A stretch of DNA of 37,594 nucleotides from Cryobacterium fucosi. GTDB taxonomy: Bacteria; Actinomycetota; Actinomycetes; Actinomycetales; Microbacteriaceae. The translations under genes and the position numbers were made by a program. A model generated the notes under the pieces. The model made no database searches, was not told the origin of the DNA, and saw only the letters and a program-made list of their open reading frames with translations. Of this stretch, positions 23,702-32,613 are shown piece by piece; position 1 is the stretch's first letter; every line of letters begins with the position of its first letter. Location of the stretch: assembly GCF_004403515.1 (NCBI RefSeq), contig NZ_SOHH01000112.1, forward strand, positions 1 to 37,594, in the 5' to 3' direction.

Positions 23702-23742
23702 ACTCAGTGCCGGTTGAACTGAGACTGAGTTTCAGATACAAC
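23702..23742 (+). promoter_or_regulatory. Promoter with overlapping inverted repeat before the acyl-CoA dehydrogenase
   Basis: TTGAAC (23714-23719), a 17-bp spacer, and TACAAC (23737-23742) form a good promoter. ACTCAGT (23702-23708) and ACTGAGT (23724-23730) are exact inverse 7-mers flanking the -35 and reaching into the spacer, so a regulator bound there would block RNA polymerase. The adjacent TetR protein is the natural candidate. Confidence 0.55.
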
Positions 23743-23851
23743 TTGTACCTGCGGCCGTTCAGCCGGCGCACGGGGAACAGCGTGCTGACCGGTGGCCGCC
23801 CGCCGCACCCGTTCCATTCGTAACCCCACCACCGCTCGAAAAGGAAAAACC

Positions 23852-25033
23852 GTGCCCGATTACGACGTATCCATGCCCCTCGACACCGACTACTACGGCC
23901 TCTTCGCCGACGTTCCCGCCGCCGACCGGGCATTCTGGGACCGCGCCCGCGCCTTCGCCGAGGACACGCTGGACGAGGTGAACGAGGCGTGGGACAAGGC
24001 CGTATACCCGCTCCACCTCGCCCGCAGACTCGGCGAACTCGACCTGCTCACCGACGGCGTCCTCGGCCCGGGGCTGACCCCGATGTCTCCCCTCGCGGCC
24101 GGGCTGGTCAACATGGAGATCTCCCGTGGCGACGGGTCGATGGGCACGGTGGTCGCGGTGCAGGGCGGCCTCGCGCTGCGCAGCATCGCCCTCTTCGGCA
24201 GCGAGGAGCAGAAGCGGCGCTGGCTCGTGCCGCTGGCCCGCGCCGAGAAGCTGGGTGCCTTCGCCCTGACCGAACCGGACCACGGCTCCGATTCGGTCGG
24301 CCTCGAGACGACGGCGAAACGCGACGGCGACGAGTGGGTGATCACCGGTGAGAAGAAGTGGATCGGCAACGGCTCGGTCGGCGATGTGACCGTCGTCTGG
24401 GCCAGGGACGACGACGGCAATGTGCGCGGTTTCCTGGTCGAACAGGACAACCCCGGCTACCACGCCACCACCATCACCGGCAAGGGATCGCTGCGCGCGA
24501 TCCACCAGGCCCGGATCGTGCTCGACGGCGTGCGCGTTCCGCTGGACGCCGTTCTGCCCGGCACCCGAACCTTCCAGGATGCCGCCGGCGTGCTCTTCGC
24601 GACCCGGCTCGGGGTGGCGTGGTCGGCCCTCGGTCACGCCACCGCCGTCTTCGAGGCCGCCCTGAACTACTCGACGCAGCGCATCCAGTTCGGCAAGCCG
24701 CTCGCCGGTTTCCAGCTCGTGCAGGAACGCCTGACTATGATGCTCTCCCAGCTCACCTCGATGCAGCTGCACTGCCTCCGCCTGGCCGCACTCGACGACG
24801 CCGGCACGCTCCGGCCGATCCAGGCCTCCCTCGCGAAGTACCACAACACGAGGGCGGCTCGGGAGATAGCGGCCATGGCCAGGGACATGCTCGGTGGCAA
24901 CGGCATCCTGCTCGAAAACCACGTGATCAGGCACCTCGCCGACATCGAATCCCTGCACACTTACGAGGGAACGGAGAGCGTGCAGTCGCTCCTGATCGGG
25001 AGGGACCTCACCGGCCTCAGCGCGTTCCGCTGA
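23852..25033 (+). CDS. Acyl-CoA dehydrogenase (glutaryl-CoA dehydrogenase-like)
   Basis: 393 aa from the GTG at 23852 (MPDYDVSMPLD), with AAAGGA upstream. It is an FAD enzyme oxidising acyl-CoA to enoyl-CoA. Motifs: GAFALTEPDHGSDSVGLETTAKR (FAD/acyl binding), GEKKWIGNGSVGDVTVVWAR, RIQFGKPLAGFQLVQERL, and DMLGGNGI followed by LHTYEGTESVQSLLIGRDLTGLSAF. In the last, Glu372 of YEGT is the catalytic base position of the glutaryl-CoA/short-chain group. The exact substrate is unknown. Likely controlled by the upstream TetR protein. Confidence 0.92.
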   Translation: MPDYDVSMPLDTDYYGLFADVPAADRAFWDRARAFAEDTLDEVNEAWDKAVYPLHLARRLGELDLLTDGVLGPGLTPMSPLAAGLVNMEISRGDGSMGTVVAVQGGLALRSIALFGSEEQKRRWLVPLARAEKLGAFALTEPDHGSDSVGLETTAKRDGDEWVITGEKKWIGNGSVGDVTVVWARDDDGNVRGFLVEQDNPGYHATTITGKGSLRAIHQARIVLDGVRVPLDAVLPGTRTFQDAAGVLFATRLGVAWSALGHATAVFEAALNYSTQRIQFGKPLAGFQLVQERLTMMLSQLTSMQLHCLRLAALDDAGTLRPIQASLAKYHNTRAAREIAAMARDMLGGNGILLENHVIRHLADIESLHTYEGTESVQSLLIGRDLTGLSAFR

Positions 25034-25070
25034 TCTCCGGCGCCGCCGAGCGCGTCACCCGTCGTTCCCG

Positions 25071-25153
25071 TCGAATTCGACGGAGATCTTGCCCGAAATC
25101 ACCCGGAACGGCTCTCTCAGGCGATGTTTGGGCAGAATCTCCGTCGAATTTGA
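25071..25153. repeat. 24-bp inverted repeat downstream of the acyl-CoA dehydrogenase
   Basis: Arms 25071-25094 and 25130-25153 match in 21 of 24 positions when inverted, with a 35-bp loop. The left arm starts inside a perfect 14-bp palindrome CGTCGAATTCGACG (25069-25082), and the right copy CGTCGAATTTGACG differs by one base. Possible terminator, or a miniature repeat element. Confidence 0.65.
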
Positions 25154-25428
25154 CGAGCAGGGAGGGAACCGTGCGTGCCGGCGCCGTAACCCGACGACCT
25201 ATTCGCCGGTTCTATGGGGAGATTCGCCGGGCGCGGACGTACCCTGTCACTCAACATTCCAGCCTCGCCCCAGTCTCCGAGTCTCCTCGGGCCGACCGGT
25301 GCGACAGTGGCTATCGGTCCGCCGCCAGCTGCGGAACAGCACGTGCACGACCGCAACCGAACAAGTTCCACCCACCGACGCCGGAAACGGCGCCGGCATC
25401 AGGTGGTACAGAACCAGAATCACAGATC
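25154..25428. other. Stretch without a convincing gene
   Basis: GGGAGGG followed by a GTG at 25171 opens a frame in phase with the 59-aa gene at 25429, but the intervening translation is unlike a protein (Arg/Pro/Ser-rich, no family match). I see no RNA motif. Confidence 0.3.
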
Positions 25429-25608
25429 ATGACTGACGACGAACTCCTGCTCGAAACCGACTACACCAGCTACGCGAATTCCTGCCGCGATCCGCACATC
25501 GCCCCGGGCGACGACCTGGTGGAATGCCGGCGGCAACGCGGCCACGAGGACACCCACGGCACCCGCGCAGGTGTGCGCGCCCTCCGCTGGTTCGCCCGGC
25601 ACCAATAG
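25429..25608 (+). CDS. Small hypothetical protein, 59 aa
   Basis: 59 aa starting MTDDELLLETDYTSYANSC and ending ALRWFARHQ. It has two cysteines (CRDPH, ECRRQRGHEDTHG) with histidines after each, which could bind a metal. Not recognised. There is no good RBS at this ATG; an upstream in-frame GTG at 25171 is possible but less likely. Confidence 0.45.
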   Translation: MTDDELLLETDYTSYANSCRDPHIAPGDDLVECRRQRGHEDTHGTRAGVRALRWFARHQ

Positions 25609-25700
25609 GGGCTGGGATCCGCGCAGGCCTGATCGCCGCGGGGCTCGAGCATCGCCGCGAGGGGCGATTTCGATAGCCGGTCTGGCGGTTCGGCGTTGTC

Positions 25701-25880
25701 CTACGCGGCGCCGACCGCCCAGGGATGTTCCTCCCTGAGATCCTGCTGCTCGGCGAGGGCGCAATCGACCTCGTGCACGACCTCCGGCCAGGAGATGCGG
25801 TGGTCGTCATCGATGACCGCAGTGCCGTAGACCCCGCACGACCTGCAGTAGGCGAGAAGTACCCAGTCACGTTCCTTCAT
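25701..25880 (-). CDS. Small CxxC protein, 59 aa
   Basis: 59 aa starting MKERDWVLLAYCRSCGVYG and ending EEHPWAVGAA. The Y-C-R-S-C-G knuckle, then DDDHRISWPEVVHEVDCALAEQ, resembles small zinc-binding hypothetical proteins. Coding-like codon bias on this strand. GAGGG lies 12 nt upstream of the ATG. Faces the 59-aa gene at 25429 tail-to-tail. Function unknown. Confidence 0.5.
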   Translation of the reverse strand: MKERDWVLLAYCRSCGVYGTAVIDDDHRISWPEVVHEVDCALAEQQDLREEHPWAVGAA

Positions 25881-26114
25881 GAATCAATGATGGCCCTCGG
25901 ACGGGGGACGGGGCAATGTTTCTTTCGCCCCCGTTTCCACCGGGAGCGGATCAGCCGGCGGACCGATGGGGCGCCCGCGGCAGGTTCGGAACCGGGGTCG
26001 TGGCCAAACGGGGGGAGGATGCCGACCGCCCGGTTAGGCTGGGGAGGGCACGATCGACGGCAACTTCGACGTGCTCACGCTTATTGAGCTGAGCTCGACG
26101 AACAGAGGTCCACC

Positions 26115-27692
26115 ATGATGAAGAACGATTCCTCCCTTCCCCGCATCCGCGCCATGATCCGGAGTGACGGTACGGGCGAACTGACCATCGACGGCGAGAG
26201 CCAGCAGATCACCGCCGTCGACGAGGCCGGTGTCCGCGAGGAGATCATCAACCGGGTCGCGGCGACCGCCCGCACGATCGGTCGCCCCGTTCGGCTCACC
26301 GCGGTGGACGAGCAGGGCCAGTCGCCCCTGATCGTGCACCCCGACGGCGACGTGGACGCGGACGGAGACTTCATCCCCGCGGCGGCGATGCCCAGTGCGA
26401 CCCGCCCGCTCACCCTTCCAGGGGAAACCTCGCCGGACACCGGCGATCACGCCGACTCCGGGGAAGTCGCGGTCGAGCCGTCGGCGTACCCTGCCGCGGC
26501 GACCGAGCCGGCTCCCGGGGCGACCGCCGCGGGCGATGACCGGTCCGCGTTCGAGGCGCCCTCGCCGTCCGCGGACCTCGGGGCGGAGCTCTTCGAGAAC
26601 CTCGTGTTCGACCGCGTTCCCGACCTGGACGCCGACGATGATGATGACGACGAGCCGACGGAACCTTCCGACGGCCAGGCGGCCGCCGGGGTGCCGGTGT
26701 CCGCATCCGCATCCGGGTTCGTGTCCGCATCCGGGTTCGTGGCCGCGCCCGGCACCGCCGGCCCGAACCTGTCGGACTTCATGAGCTCACGGCCGCCGAT
26801 GGTGGAGGGACCGGCCCTGCAGGGCTGGCAGGGCACGGTGCGCCGGCTGACCGGCGGGATGGTCTCGCCCGCCCCCGGCACCGGCGAGTTGTCGCGCCGT
26901 TCTGCGGTCGCCTCCGTGCAGCGCAGCCTGATCGGCCCGCGCACCATCGTCGTGCTGAACCCGAAGGGCGGCGCGCACAAGACCACCGCCACGCTGCTGA
27001 TCGCGGCGACCTTCGGCATCCATCGCGGCGGCTACACCCTCGCCTGGGACAACAACGAGACGATGGGAACTCTTGGCGTGCGTGCGCAGACCGCGCACCA
27101 CACCAACACCGCCGTCGACCTCCTGCGCGACCTGGAGGACTTCGCCTATTCCAGCTCGGCCCGGGTCGGGGACCTCGACAACTACGTGCGCAACCAGGGC
27201 GACGCCCGGTTCGACGCCCTCGCCTCCGACCTCGACCCGGCCGGAGCGGCCAGCATCGACGACGTGGCATTCGGAAAGCTCCACGCCGCGCTCAGCCGCT
27301 TCTACCGTGTGCTGATCATCGACACCGGCAACAACATGCGCGCCTCCAACTGGGAGGCGGCCGTGGAGACCGCCGACCAGTTGGTCGTGGTCTCGACCAT
27401 CCGTGAGGACACCGCCTACGGCGCGGCGTCGCTGCTCGACGGGCTACGGCTGAAGGGTCATGGCGACAAGGTCGCCCAGGCCGTGACAATCCTCGCGTCC
27501 CCGGCCAAGACCGCCGACCGAGCGCTTTCCCGCCGGCTGCACGACCACTTCAGCCAGCTCACCCGCGCCGTCGTCGACGTGCCGTACGACCCGGCCCTCG
27601 TCGCCGGCGGGCCCCTCAACATCGAAGCGCTCGCACCGCGCACGCGGGAGGCCTGGCTCTTCGCCACGGCCTCGATCGCCGAGGGTCTCTGA
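26115..27692 (+). CDS. MinD/ParA-like ATPase with long N-terminal extension and deviant Walker A
   Basis: 525 aa. Residues 1-~270 are a poorly conserved, acidic, Pro/Ala-rich region with runs (DDDDDDEPTE) and an internal SASGFV repeat. An ATPase domain follows: IVVLNPKGGAHKTTATLLIAATFG (Lys284 signature lysine, Lys289 P-loop lysine, His288 where the usual KGGxGKT has Gly), VLIIDTGNNMRASNWEAA (switch II-like) and VDVPYDPALVAGGPLN. This architecture resembles actinobacterial MinD-like proteins associated with ESX/type VII loci, but no ESX genes are seen here. It likely acts as a membrane or polar localisation switch. The ATG at 26115 has AGAGG upstream; 26118 is an alternative. Confidence 0.8.
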   Translation: MMKNDSSLPRIRAMIRSDGTGELTIDGESQQITAVDEAGVREEIINRVAATARTIGRPVRLTAVDEQGQSPLIVHPDGDVDADGDFIPAAAMPSATRPLTLPGETSPDTGDHADSGEVAVEPSAYPAAATEPAPGATAAGDDRSAFEAPSPSADLGAELFENLVFDRVPDLDADDDDDDEPTEPSDGQAAAGVPVSASASGFVSASGFVAAPGTAGPNLSDFMSSRPPMVEGPALQGWQGTVRRLTGGMVSPAPGTGELSRRSAVASVQRSLIGPRTIVVLNPKGGAHKTTATLLIAATFGIHRGGYTLAWDNNETMGTLGVRAQTAHHTNTAVDLLRDLEDFAYSSSARVGDLDNYVRNQGDARFDALASDLDPAGAASIDDVAFGKLHAALSRFYRVLIIDTGNNMRASNWEAAVETADQLVVVSTIREDTAYGAASLLDGLRLKGHGDKVAQAVTILASPAKTADRALSRRLHDHFSQLTRAVVDVPYDPALVAGGPLNIEALAPRTREAWLFATASIAEGL

Positions 27693-27787
27693 CTTCCGAT
27701 TCGGGCACCAGGGCCGGCTGGACACAGCAAGCACAGATATCGACAGGTCATACTGTTCGAGGCCCATTGTCTAACAGAGAGATCAGC

Positions 27788-28756
27788 GTGCGTAAACTCC
27801 CCGTATTCATTTCCGTTGCCACAGTCGCCGTTCTCGCTCTCTCCGGGTGCAGCGGTTCCCCGTCGGCGGAGTCGACCGCGACCGGGGCAGCGCTCACCTG
27901 CACCGATTCGGGCAAGAGCTCGGATGCCGTCAAGGTGACGGGCAAGGCCGATGCCGAACCCACCGTGAAGTTCACCTCGCCGCTCACGGCGAAGACCACC
28001 GAGCGCACCGTGGTGACCAAGGGCAAGGGCGCGGCCGTCAAGAACGGCGAAGCCGTTGAAATCGCCTACACGGCCTACAACGCCTCCACCGGGGCGAAGC
28101 TGAACGGCGGCGGGTACGGCAAAGCTGCCGGACTCACCGTGACGGTCGCCGAGACCGCGAGCATCATCCCCGGCATTCTCAAGGGCATCGCCTGCTCCAA
28201 CGTGGGCTCCCGGGTCGCCGTCGTCGTGCCGCCCGCCGACGCCTTCGGCACCAAGGGCAACACCGACCTCAAGGTCGCCGCGACCGACAACATCATCTTC
28301 GTCATCGACGTGAAGGGCAAGGTGGCGACCCGCGCGAACGGCAAGGACCAGAAGCCCCAGGACGGCTTCCCCGCGGTCACTCTCGCCAAGGACGGCACTC
28401 CGACCGTCAAGGTGCCGAAGACTGACGCGCCCGCCGAGCTCAAGACCGAGGTGCTCAAGAAGGGCGACGGCGGCCTCGTCGCCGACGGCGCGACCGTGAC
28501 GGTGCAGTACACCGGCGTCGTCTGGGGGACCGGCAAGGTCTTCGACCAGAGCTGGGGCAAGGGTGGCCCGGCCACATTCGCCACCAGCAACGTCGTCCCC
28601 GGCTTCGCCCAGGGTCTGATCGGCCAGACCGTCGGCTCCCAGGTCGTCATCGTCATCCCGCCGGCGCTCGGCTACGGCACCACCGGGAACACCACCGCGG
28701 GAATCACCGGCACGGACACGCTCGTCTTCGTCGTCGACATCCTCGCCTCCGCGTAA
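27788..28756 (+). CDS. FKBP-type peptidyl-prolyl cis-trans isomerase, lipoprotein
   Basis: 322 aa from the GTG at 27788 (MRKLPVFIS). An N-terminal signal with lipobox LALSGC at residues 14-19 marks it for lipid anchoring outside the membrane. Two FKBP-like domains follow. The first is degenerate ([21 protein letters not shown] ... [13 protein letters not shown]). The second is canonical ([51 protein letters not shown] and [11 protein letters not shown]). It assists folding of secreted proteins. The window shows no partner secretion genes. Confidence 0.9.
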   Translation: MRKLPVFISVATVAVLALSGCSGSPSAESTATGAALTCTDSGKSSDAVKVTGKADAEPTVKFTSPLTAKTTERTVVTKGKGAAVKNGEAVEIAYTAYNASTGAKLNGGGYGKAAGLTVTVAETASIIPGILKGIACSNVGSRVAVVVPPADAFGTKGNTDLKVAATDNIIFVIDVKGKVATRANGKDQKPQDGFPAVTLAKDGTPTVKVPKTDAPAELKTEVLKKGDGGLVADGATVTVQYTGVVWGTGKVFDQSWGKGGPATFATSNVVPGFAQGLIGQTVGSQVVIVIPPALGYGTTGNTTAGITGTDTLVFVVDILASA

Positions 28757-28802
28757 CGGGCGGCGGTCTCCGCCGGTTCTCCTTCGAAAGGGTTGCGCAC
28801 CG

Positions 28803-29261
28803 ATGCAACGCACGATGTTCAAGTCCAAGATCCACCGCGCCACCGTGACGCAATCCGACCTGCACTACGTGGGCTCGCTGACGGTGGACCTGGACCTGCT
28901 GGATGCGGCGGACCTGATCCCCGGCGAGCTGGCGAGCATCGTCAACGTGAACAACGGGAGCCGGTTCGAAACGTACCTCATCGCGGGGGAGCGGGGCAGC
29001 GGGGTGGTCGGCGTCAACGGTGCGGCCGCCCGGCTGGCCCTCGAGGGCGACCTGGTGATCATCATCTCCTACGCCCAGATGAGCACCGAGGAGGCCAGGG
29101 CCTATGAACCGACCGTGGTCCATGTCGACGGGCGCAACCGGATCGTGGCGGTCGACACGGACCCGGCGGGCGCACACGTCGCCGGGCTGGTCCGCCCGCC
29201 GCTGAGCCTGCGTCAGGGTGCACACCCCGGCAGCGTGGCAGCCGTCACCGCCCGGTCCTGA
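28803..29261 (+). CDS. panD: Aspartate 1-decarboxylase
   Basis: 152 aa proenzyme converting L-aspartate to beta-alanine for pantothenate/CoA synthesis. Self-cleavage site Gly24-Ser25 (YVGSLTV) gives the pyruvoyl group. Lys9, Arg54 and Tyr58 are in place, and [31 protein letters not shown] matches the family closely. AAAGGG lies upstream of the ATG. The gene stands alone: no panB or panC in the window. The C-terminus is about 25 residues longer than in E. coli. Confidence 0.95.
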   Translation: MQRTMFKSKIHRATVTQSDLHYVGSLTVDLDLLDAADLIPGELASIVNVNNGSRFETYLIAGERGSGVVGVNGAAARLALEGDLVIIISYAQMSTEEARAYEPTVVHVDGRNRIVAVDTDPAGAHVAGLVRPPLSLRQGAHPGSVAAVTARS

Positions 29262-29286
29262 CTCCGCCGGCTGATGCCGCCCGGTG

Positions 29287-29760
29287 CTAACGCCTCTCGA
29301 ACCGTCCGGTCTTCTCTGTAAGCCGGATGCGATAGAGCACCGGCCTCTCCTGTGCCGCCGGGTCGGAGTCCTGCGCGTGGGGCGACGCGAACGGAGTCCC
29401 GTCCGGGCCGAGGTGAGGCTGCGCGGTCGTGCTGGTCAGCATCGGCGACAGCCTGGTGGCGAGGGCGCGCATCCCGGCCTCCGCCTCGGCACCGTGCAGC
29501 TCCTCGAAGGTCCCCCAGGCGATCACGCTCTGCCAATCGGCCAGGTCGTCGACGTGTTCTACCTCGAAGCACACGGCGGGATTGGCGCGCATCATCCGCA
29601 CCTTCGTGCCCGTGGCGCTGTGCCCGTAGACGCTGCCGTCGGAATAGACGTAGGTGATGGGAACGATGTAGGTGCGGTCGTCGACGTGGCAGCCGATCCG
29701 GCCGACTACGCCGGCGTGCAGCACCTCGTCGATCTGTTGGTCGTTCAATTCGCCGAGCAT
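29287..29760 (-). CDS. FMN-binding pyridoxamine-phosphate-oxidase-like protein
   Basis: 157 aa from the ATG at 29760 (MLGELNDQQ). It is a split-barrel flavoprotein of the PPOX/NimA type: VVGRIGCHVDDRTYIVPITYVYSDGSVYGHSATGTKVRMMRANPAVCFEVEHVDDLADWQSVIAWG, with a typical FMN pocket (TGTK then W..V). The C-terminal part is polar, ending VLYRIRLTEKTGRFERR. Function unknown: possibly a nitroreductase-like or F420/FMN detoxification enzyme. Converges with panD (25-bp gap). Confidence 0.85.
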   Translation of the reverse strand: MLGELNDQQIDEVLHAGVVGRIGCHVDDRTYIVPITYVYSDGSVYGHSATGTKVRMMRANPAVCFEVEHVDDLADWQSVIAWGTFEELHGAEAEAGMRALATRLSPMLTSTTAQPHLGPDGTPFASPHAQDSDPAAQERPVLYRIRLTEKTGRFERR

Positions 29761-29913
29761 GCCGCAATTGTCGCCCGGTCGAGGGGCGTGCACCAGTGCC
29801 TTTGGTCCCCGGCCGCCGAATATCATCGGGGAATGACAGACACCGCCGTCGAGCGCGTCACGATCGGCCGAGGGGAGTTCCCGGTCGGCTGCCAGCTCAG
29901 CGTCCCGACGCGT

Positions 29914-30570
29914 CTAGAGTCCCTGCTCGACCATGTCGACGACGCGGCGGATGAGAACCTCGGCCTGGCCTGCTTCGAGGGCCCGGAGCGGACCATTGAT
30001 CAGCAGCATCGCCAGGCCATGCACGGCCGACCAGGCCAGGAACTCGGCCCCCGGCCGACGCCCTCCCGGGAGGACGCCCACGGCGACGAGCCGGTCGAGG
30101 GCGTCGGTGAGCAGCTCGAACGGCCCCCGGCCGACGGCGCCGGCCCGTGATCCGCTCGTTGCGCTCTCGAGGTCGGGCGAGGCGGTGAACGCGGTCTGGA
30201 ACAGGCCGGGCTCGGCGAGGGCGAAGTGCAGGTATCCGGTGCCGACCGCGCGGAAGCGCAACCGGGCAGCGGTGACCGGATCCGTCGCATCCGGGATCAG
30301 GGCCTGCTCGGCCTCGATCGCCTCGGCCACCCGCGCCTGGCCGGCCGAGCACACCGCTTCGAGCAGCGCGCCCCGGTCGGCGAAGTGCCGGTAGGCGGCA
30401 TTCGGGGAGACGCCGGCCCGGCGGGTGGCCGCGCGGAGCGCCACCGCGGTCGGTCCTCCGGCCCGGGCGAGCTCGACGCCCGCCTCGACGAGGGCGCGGC
30501 TCAGGTCGCCGTGCCGGTAGGTGTCCCGGACGCCGATGTTCGGGCCCGGCGGAGTGCCGATGGTTGTCAC
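29914..30570 (-). CDS. TetR/AcrR regulator with WHG-type ligand domain
   Basis: 218 aa, GTG start at 30570. The HTH is GDLSRALVEAGVELARAGGPTAVALRAATRRAGVSPNAAYRHFADRGALLEAV (residues ~21-72). The C-terminal domain (VGTGYLHFALAEPGLFQTAFT, WSAVHGLAMLLINGPL) matches the WHG-containing TetR C-terminal family. It is divergent from the DrrAB-like operon and an operator-like palindrome lies between, so it most likely represses that operon and perhaps itself. Confidence 0.92.
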   Translation of the reverse strand: MTTIGTPPGPNIGVRDTYRHGDLSRALVEAGVELARAGGPTAVALRAATRRAGVSPNAAYRHFADRGALLEAVCSAGQARVAEAIEAEQALIPDATDPVTAARLRFRAVGTGYLHFALAEPGLFQTAFTASPDLESATSGSRAGAVGRGPFELLTDALDRLVAVGVLPGGRRPGAEFLAWSAVHGLAMLLINGPLRALEAGQAEVLIRRVVDMVEQGL

Positions 30571-30601
30571 AGCCCCGTCGCCTCGTTACGCTGGTCAAGA
30601 C

Positions 30602-30622
30602 AATGTGTACGACGTCTACATT
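30602..30622. promoter_or_regulatory. Operator-like palindrome between TetR and the ABC exporter
   Basis: A 21-bp imperfect palindrome (16 of 21 positions symmetric), with arms AATGT/ACATT and centre GTACGACGTCT. TACATT (30617-30622) could be the -10 of the exporter operon, so binding would block transcription. Confidence 0.6.
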
Positions 30623-30741
30623 AGTGCAGCCGGGCCGGTAACGGCCGCGGTCCGCGGCCCCGGGACCCTCTCCCGACGGGCTCCACTCCTCACTGACTCC
30701 GCAACCCTCACGCAGCACTTCACCCAGGCAGGCACACTCGG

Positions 30742-31737
30742 ATGACCATCATTGAAGCCAGAGGACTCACCAAGACCTATCGGTCCAAGAGCGGCCCCGT
30801 TCACGCGCTCGCCGGGCTCGACCTCTCCGTTCCGCGCGGGTCGGTCAAGGCCCTGCTGGGCCCGAACGGGGCAGGCAAGACCACCGTCGTGAAGATGCTC
30901 ACGACCCTGATCAGACCGGATGCCGGCACCGCCTTCGTCGACGGGATCGACGTCGTCGCCGACCCGAAGGCCGTGCGGCGACTCATCGGGGTCTCCGGCC
31001 AGTACGCGGCCGTCGACGAGAACCTGACCGGGTTCGAGAACCTGGAAATGGTCGGCCGGCTCTACCACCTCGGTGGGGCCCTCGCCCGGCGCCGGGCCCA
31101 GGAGCTGATCGACCTGTTCGAGCTCACGGCGGCCGGCAATCGTCCGGTGAAGGGATTCTCGGGCGGCATGCGCCGCCGGATCGACCTCGCCGGCGCGCTC
31201 GTGATCAACCCGAAGGTGTTGTTCCTCGACGAGCCGACGACCGGGCTCGACCCGCGCAGCAGGATCGCGCTCTGGCAGGTGATCAAGCGACTCGTCGCCG
31301 ACGGCACCACCGTGCTGCTCACCACCCAGTACCTCGAAGAGGCCGACCAGCTCGCCGACGACATCGTCGTGATCGATGACGGCCGGGTGATCGCCGAGGG
31401 AACCTCTGACCAGCTCAAGGCCCAGATCGGCGGGCACCGGCTGGAGATCGCCCTGGTCGACGCCGCCGACAGCGGCGCGGCCCGGAGCATCCTCGCCCGG
31501 TTCGGCGACGGCGAACCGATCGTGACCACCGACGGCCGCGGCCTCGAGGTCGCCGTCGTCGACGGCCCCCTCGCGCTGCAGCACGTGCTCGCGGCGCTCA
31601 GCGAGGCGACAATCCGACTGCACGATGCCGGGATGCGCCGGCCCACCCTCGACGACGTGTTCCTCAGACTCACCGGCCACAAGGCCGACAAGGCCGCCCA
31701 GCAGGCCGAAGACGCCGAATTGGAGACCGTGAAATGA
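30742..31737 (+). CDS. ABC exporter ATPase, DrrA-like
   Basis: 331 aa. It is the nucleotide-binding subunit of an efflux ABC transporter of the daunorubicin-resistance type. Motifs in order: Walker A GPNGAGKTT (~39-47), signature FSGGMRRRIDLAGAL (~138-152), Walker B VLFLDEPTTGLD (~160) and H-loop TTQYLEEAD (~193-201). The C-terminal ~100 residues are the DrrA-type extension (LDDVFLRLTGH). AGGCAGG lies upstream of the ATG. The stop overlaps the permease start in ATGA. Likely substrates are hydrophobic drugs or lipids; unknown. Confidence 0.93.
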   Translation: MTIIEARGLTKTYRSKSGPVHALAGLDLSVPRGSVKALLGPNGAGKTTVVKMLTTLIRPDAGTAFVDGIDVVADPKAVRRLIGVSGQYAAVDENLTGFENLEMVGRLYHLGGALARRRAQELIDLFELTAAGNRPVKGFSGGMRRRIDLAGALVINPKVLFLDEPTTGLDPRSRIALWQVIKRLVADGTTVLLTTQYLEEADQLADDIVVIDDGRVIAEGTSDQLKAQIGGHRLEIALVDAADSGAARSILARFGDGEPIVTTDGRGLEVAVVDGPLALQHVLAALSEATIRLHDAGMRRPTLDDVFLRLTGHKADKAAQQAEDAELETVK

Positions 31738-32561
31738 GCGTCGCCGCCACCCTCCCCACCTGGAACCCGCTGTCGATGTGGTATTCGGACGGCTGGACGG
31801 TGACCAAGCGCAACCTGATCAAGATCAAGCGGTCGCCCGACATGCTCGTCTTCGCCGTCATCCAGCCGATCATGTTCGTGCTCCTCTTCAGCCAGGTCTA
31901 CGCCGGGGCCATCTCGGTGCAGGGCACCGACTATGTGCAATTCCTGATGGCGGGCATCTTCGCTCAGACCGTCGTCTTCGGGTCGACGTTTTCCGGCTCG
32001 GCGATGGCCCAGGACCTCAAGGAGGGCATCATCGACCGGTTCCGCAGCCTGCCGATGAGTTCGTCGGCCGTGCTGATCGGCCGCACCAACAGCGACCTCG
32101 TGCTCAACACGATCTCGATGGTCATCATGATGGCCACCGGCGTCGCGGTCGGCTGGCGGGTGAACTCCTCCGTCGCCGAATTCCTGGCCGGAATCGGGCT
32201 GCTGCTGCTGTTCAGCTACGCGTTCAGCTGGGTGATGGCGCTGCTGGGCATGAGCGTGAAGAGCCCGGAGGTCATCAACAACGCGTCGTTCCTGATCCTC
32301 TTCCCGCTGACCTTCGTCTCCAACGCCTTCGTGCCCAGCGACACCCTGCCCACCCCGCTGCGCATCTTCGCGGAGTGGAACCCGGTGTCCTCGCTCGTGC
32401 AGGCGGCCAGGCAGCTGTTCGGCAACGAGGGCACCGCGCCGGTGCCCGACATCTGGACGATGCAGAACCCGATCGCGACCGTGCTGATCGGGATCAGTGT
32501 CATGCTGCTGGTGTTCGTGCCGTTGTGCATCCGCAAGTTCGCGTCGATCAGCTCCAGGTGA
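31734..32561 (+). CDS. ABC-2 type permease, DrrB-like
   Basis: 275 aa, six predicted membrane helices. A short cytoplasmic start is followed by VTKRNLIKIKRSPDMLVFAVIQPIMFVLLFSQVYAGAI, then GSAMAQDLKEGIIDRFRSLPMSSSAVLIGRTNSDL (the conserved DrrB cytoplasmic loop). Further helices end in TVLIGISVMLLVFVPLCIRKF. It pairs with the ATPase immediately upstream to form the exporter. Confidence 0.93.
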   Translation: MSVAATLPTWNPLSMWYSDGWTVTKRNLIKIKRSPDMLVFAVIQPIMFVLLFSQVYAGAISVQGTDYVQFLMAGIFAQTVVFGSTFSGSAMAQDLKEGIIDRFRSLPMSSSAVLIGRTNSDLVLNTISMVIMMATGVAVGWRVNSSVAEFLAGIGLLLLFSYAFSWVMALLGMSVKSPEVINNASFLILFPLTFVSNAFVPSDTLPTPLRIFAEWNPVSSLVQAARQLFGNEGTAPVPDIWTMQNPIATVLIGISVMLLVFVPLCIRKFASISSR

Positions 32562-32613
32562 CCGGCGTCTCGTCCCCGACGGTCATCGACAACGCCAGAA
32601 CCAGGAGAACGAC

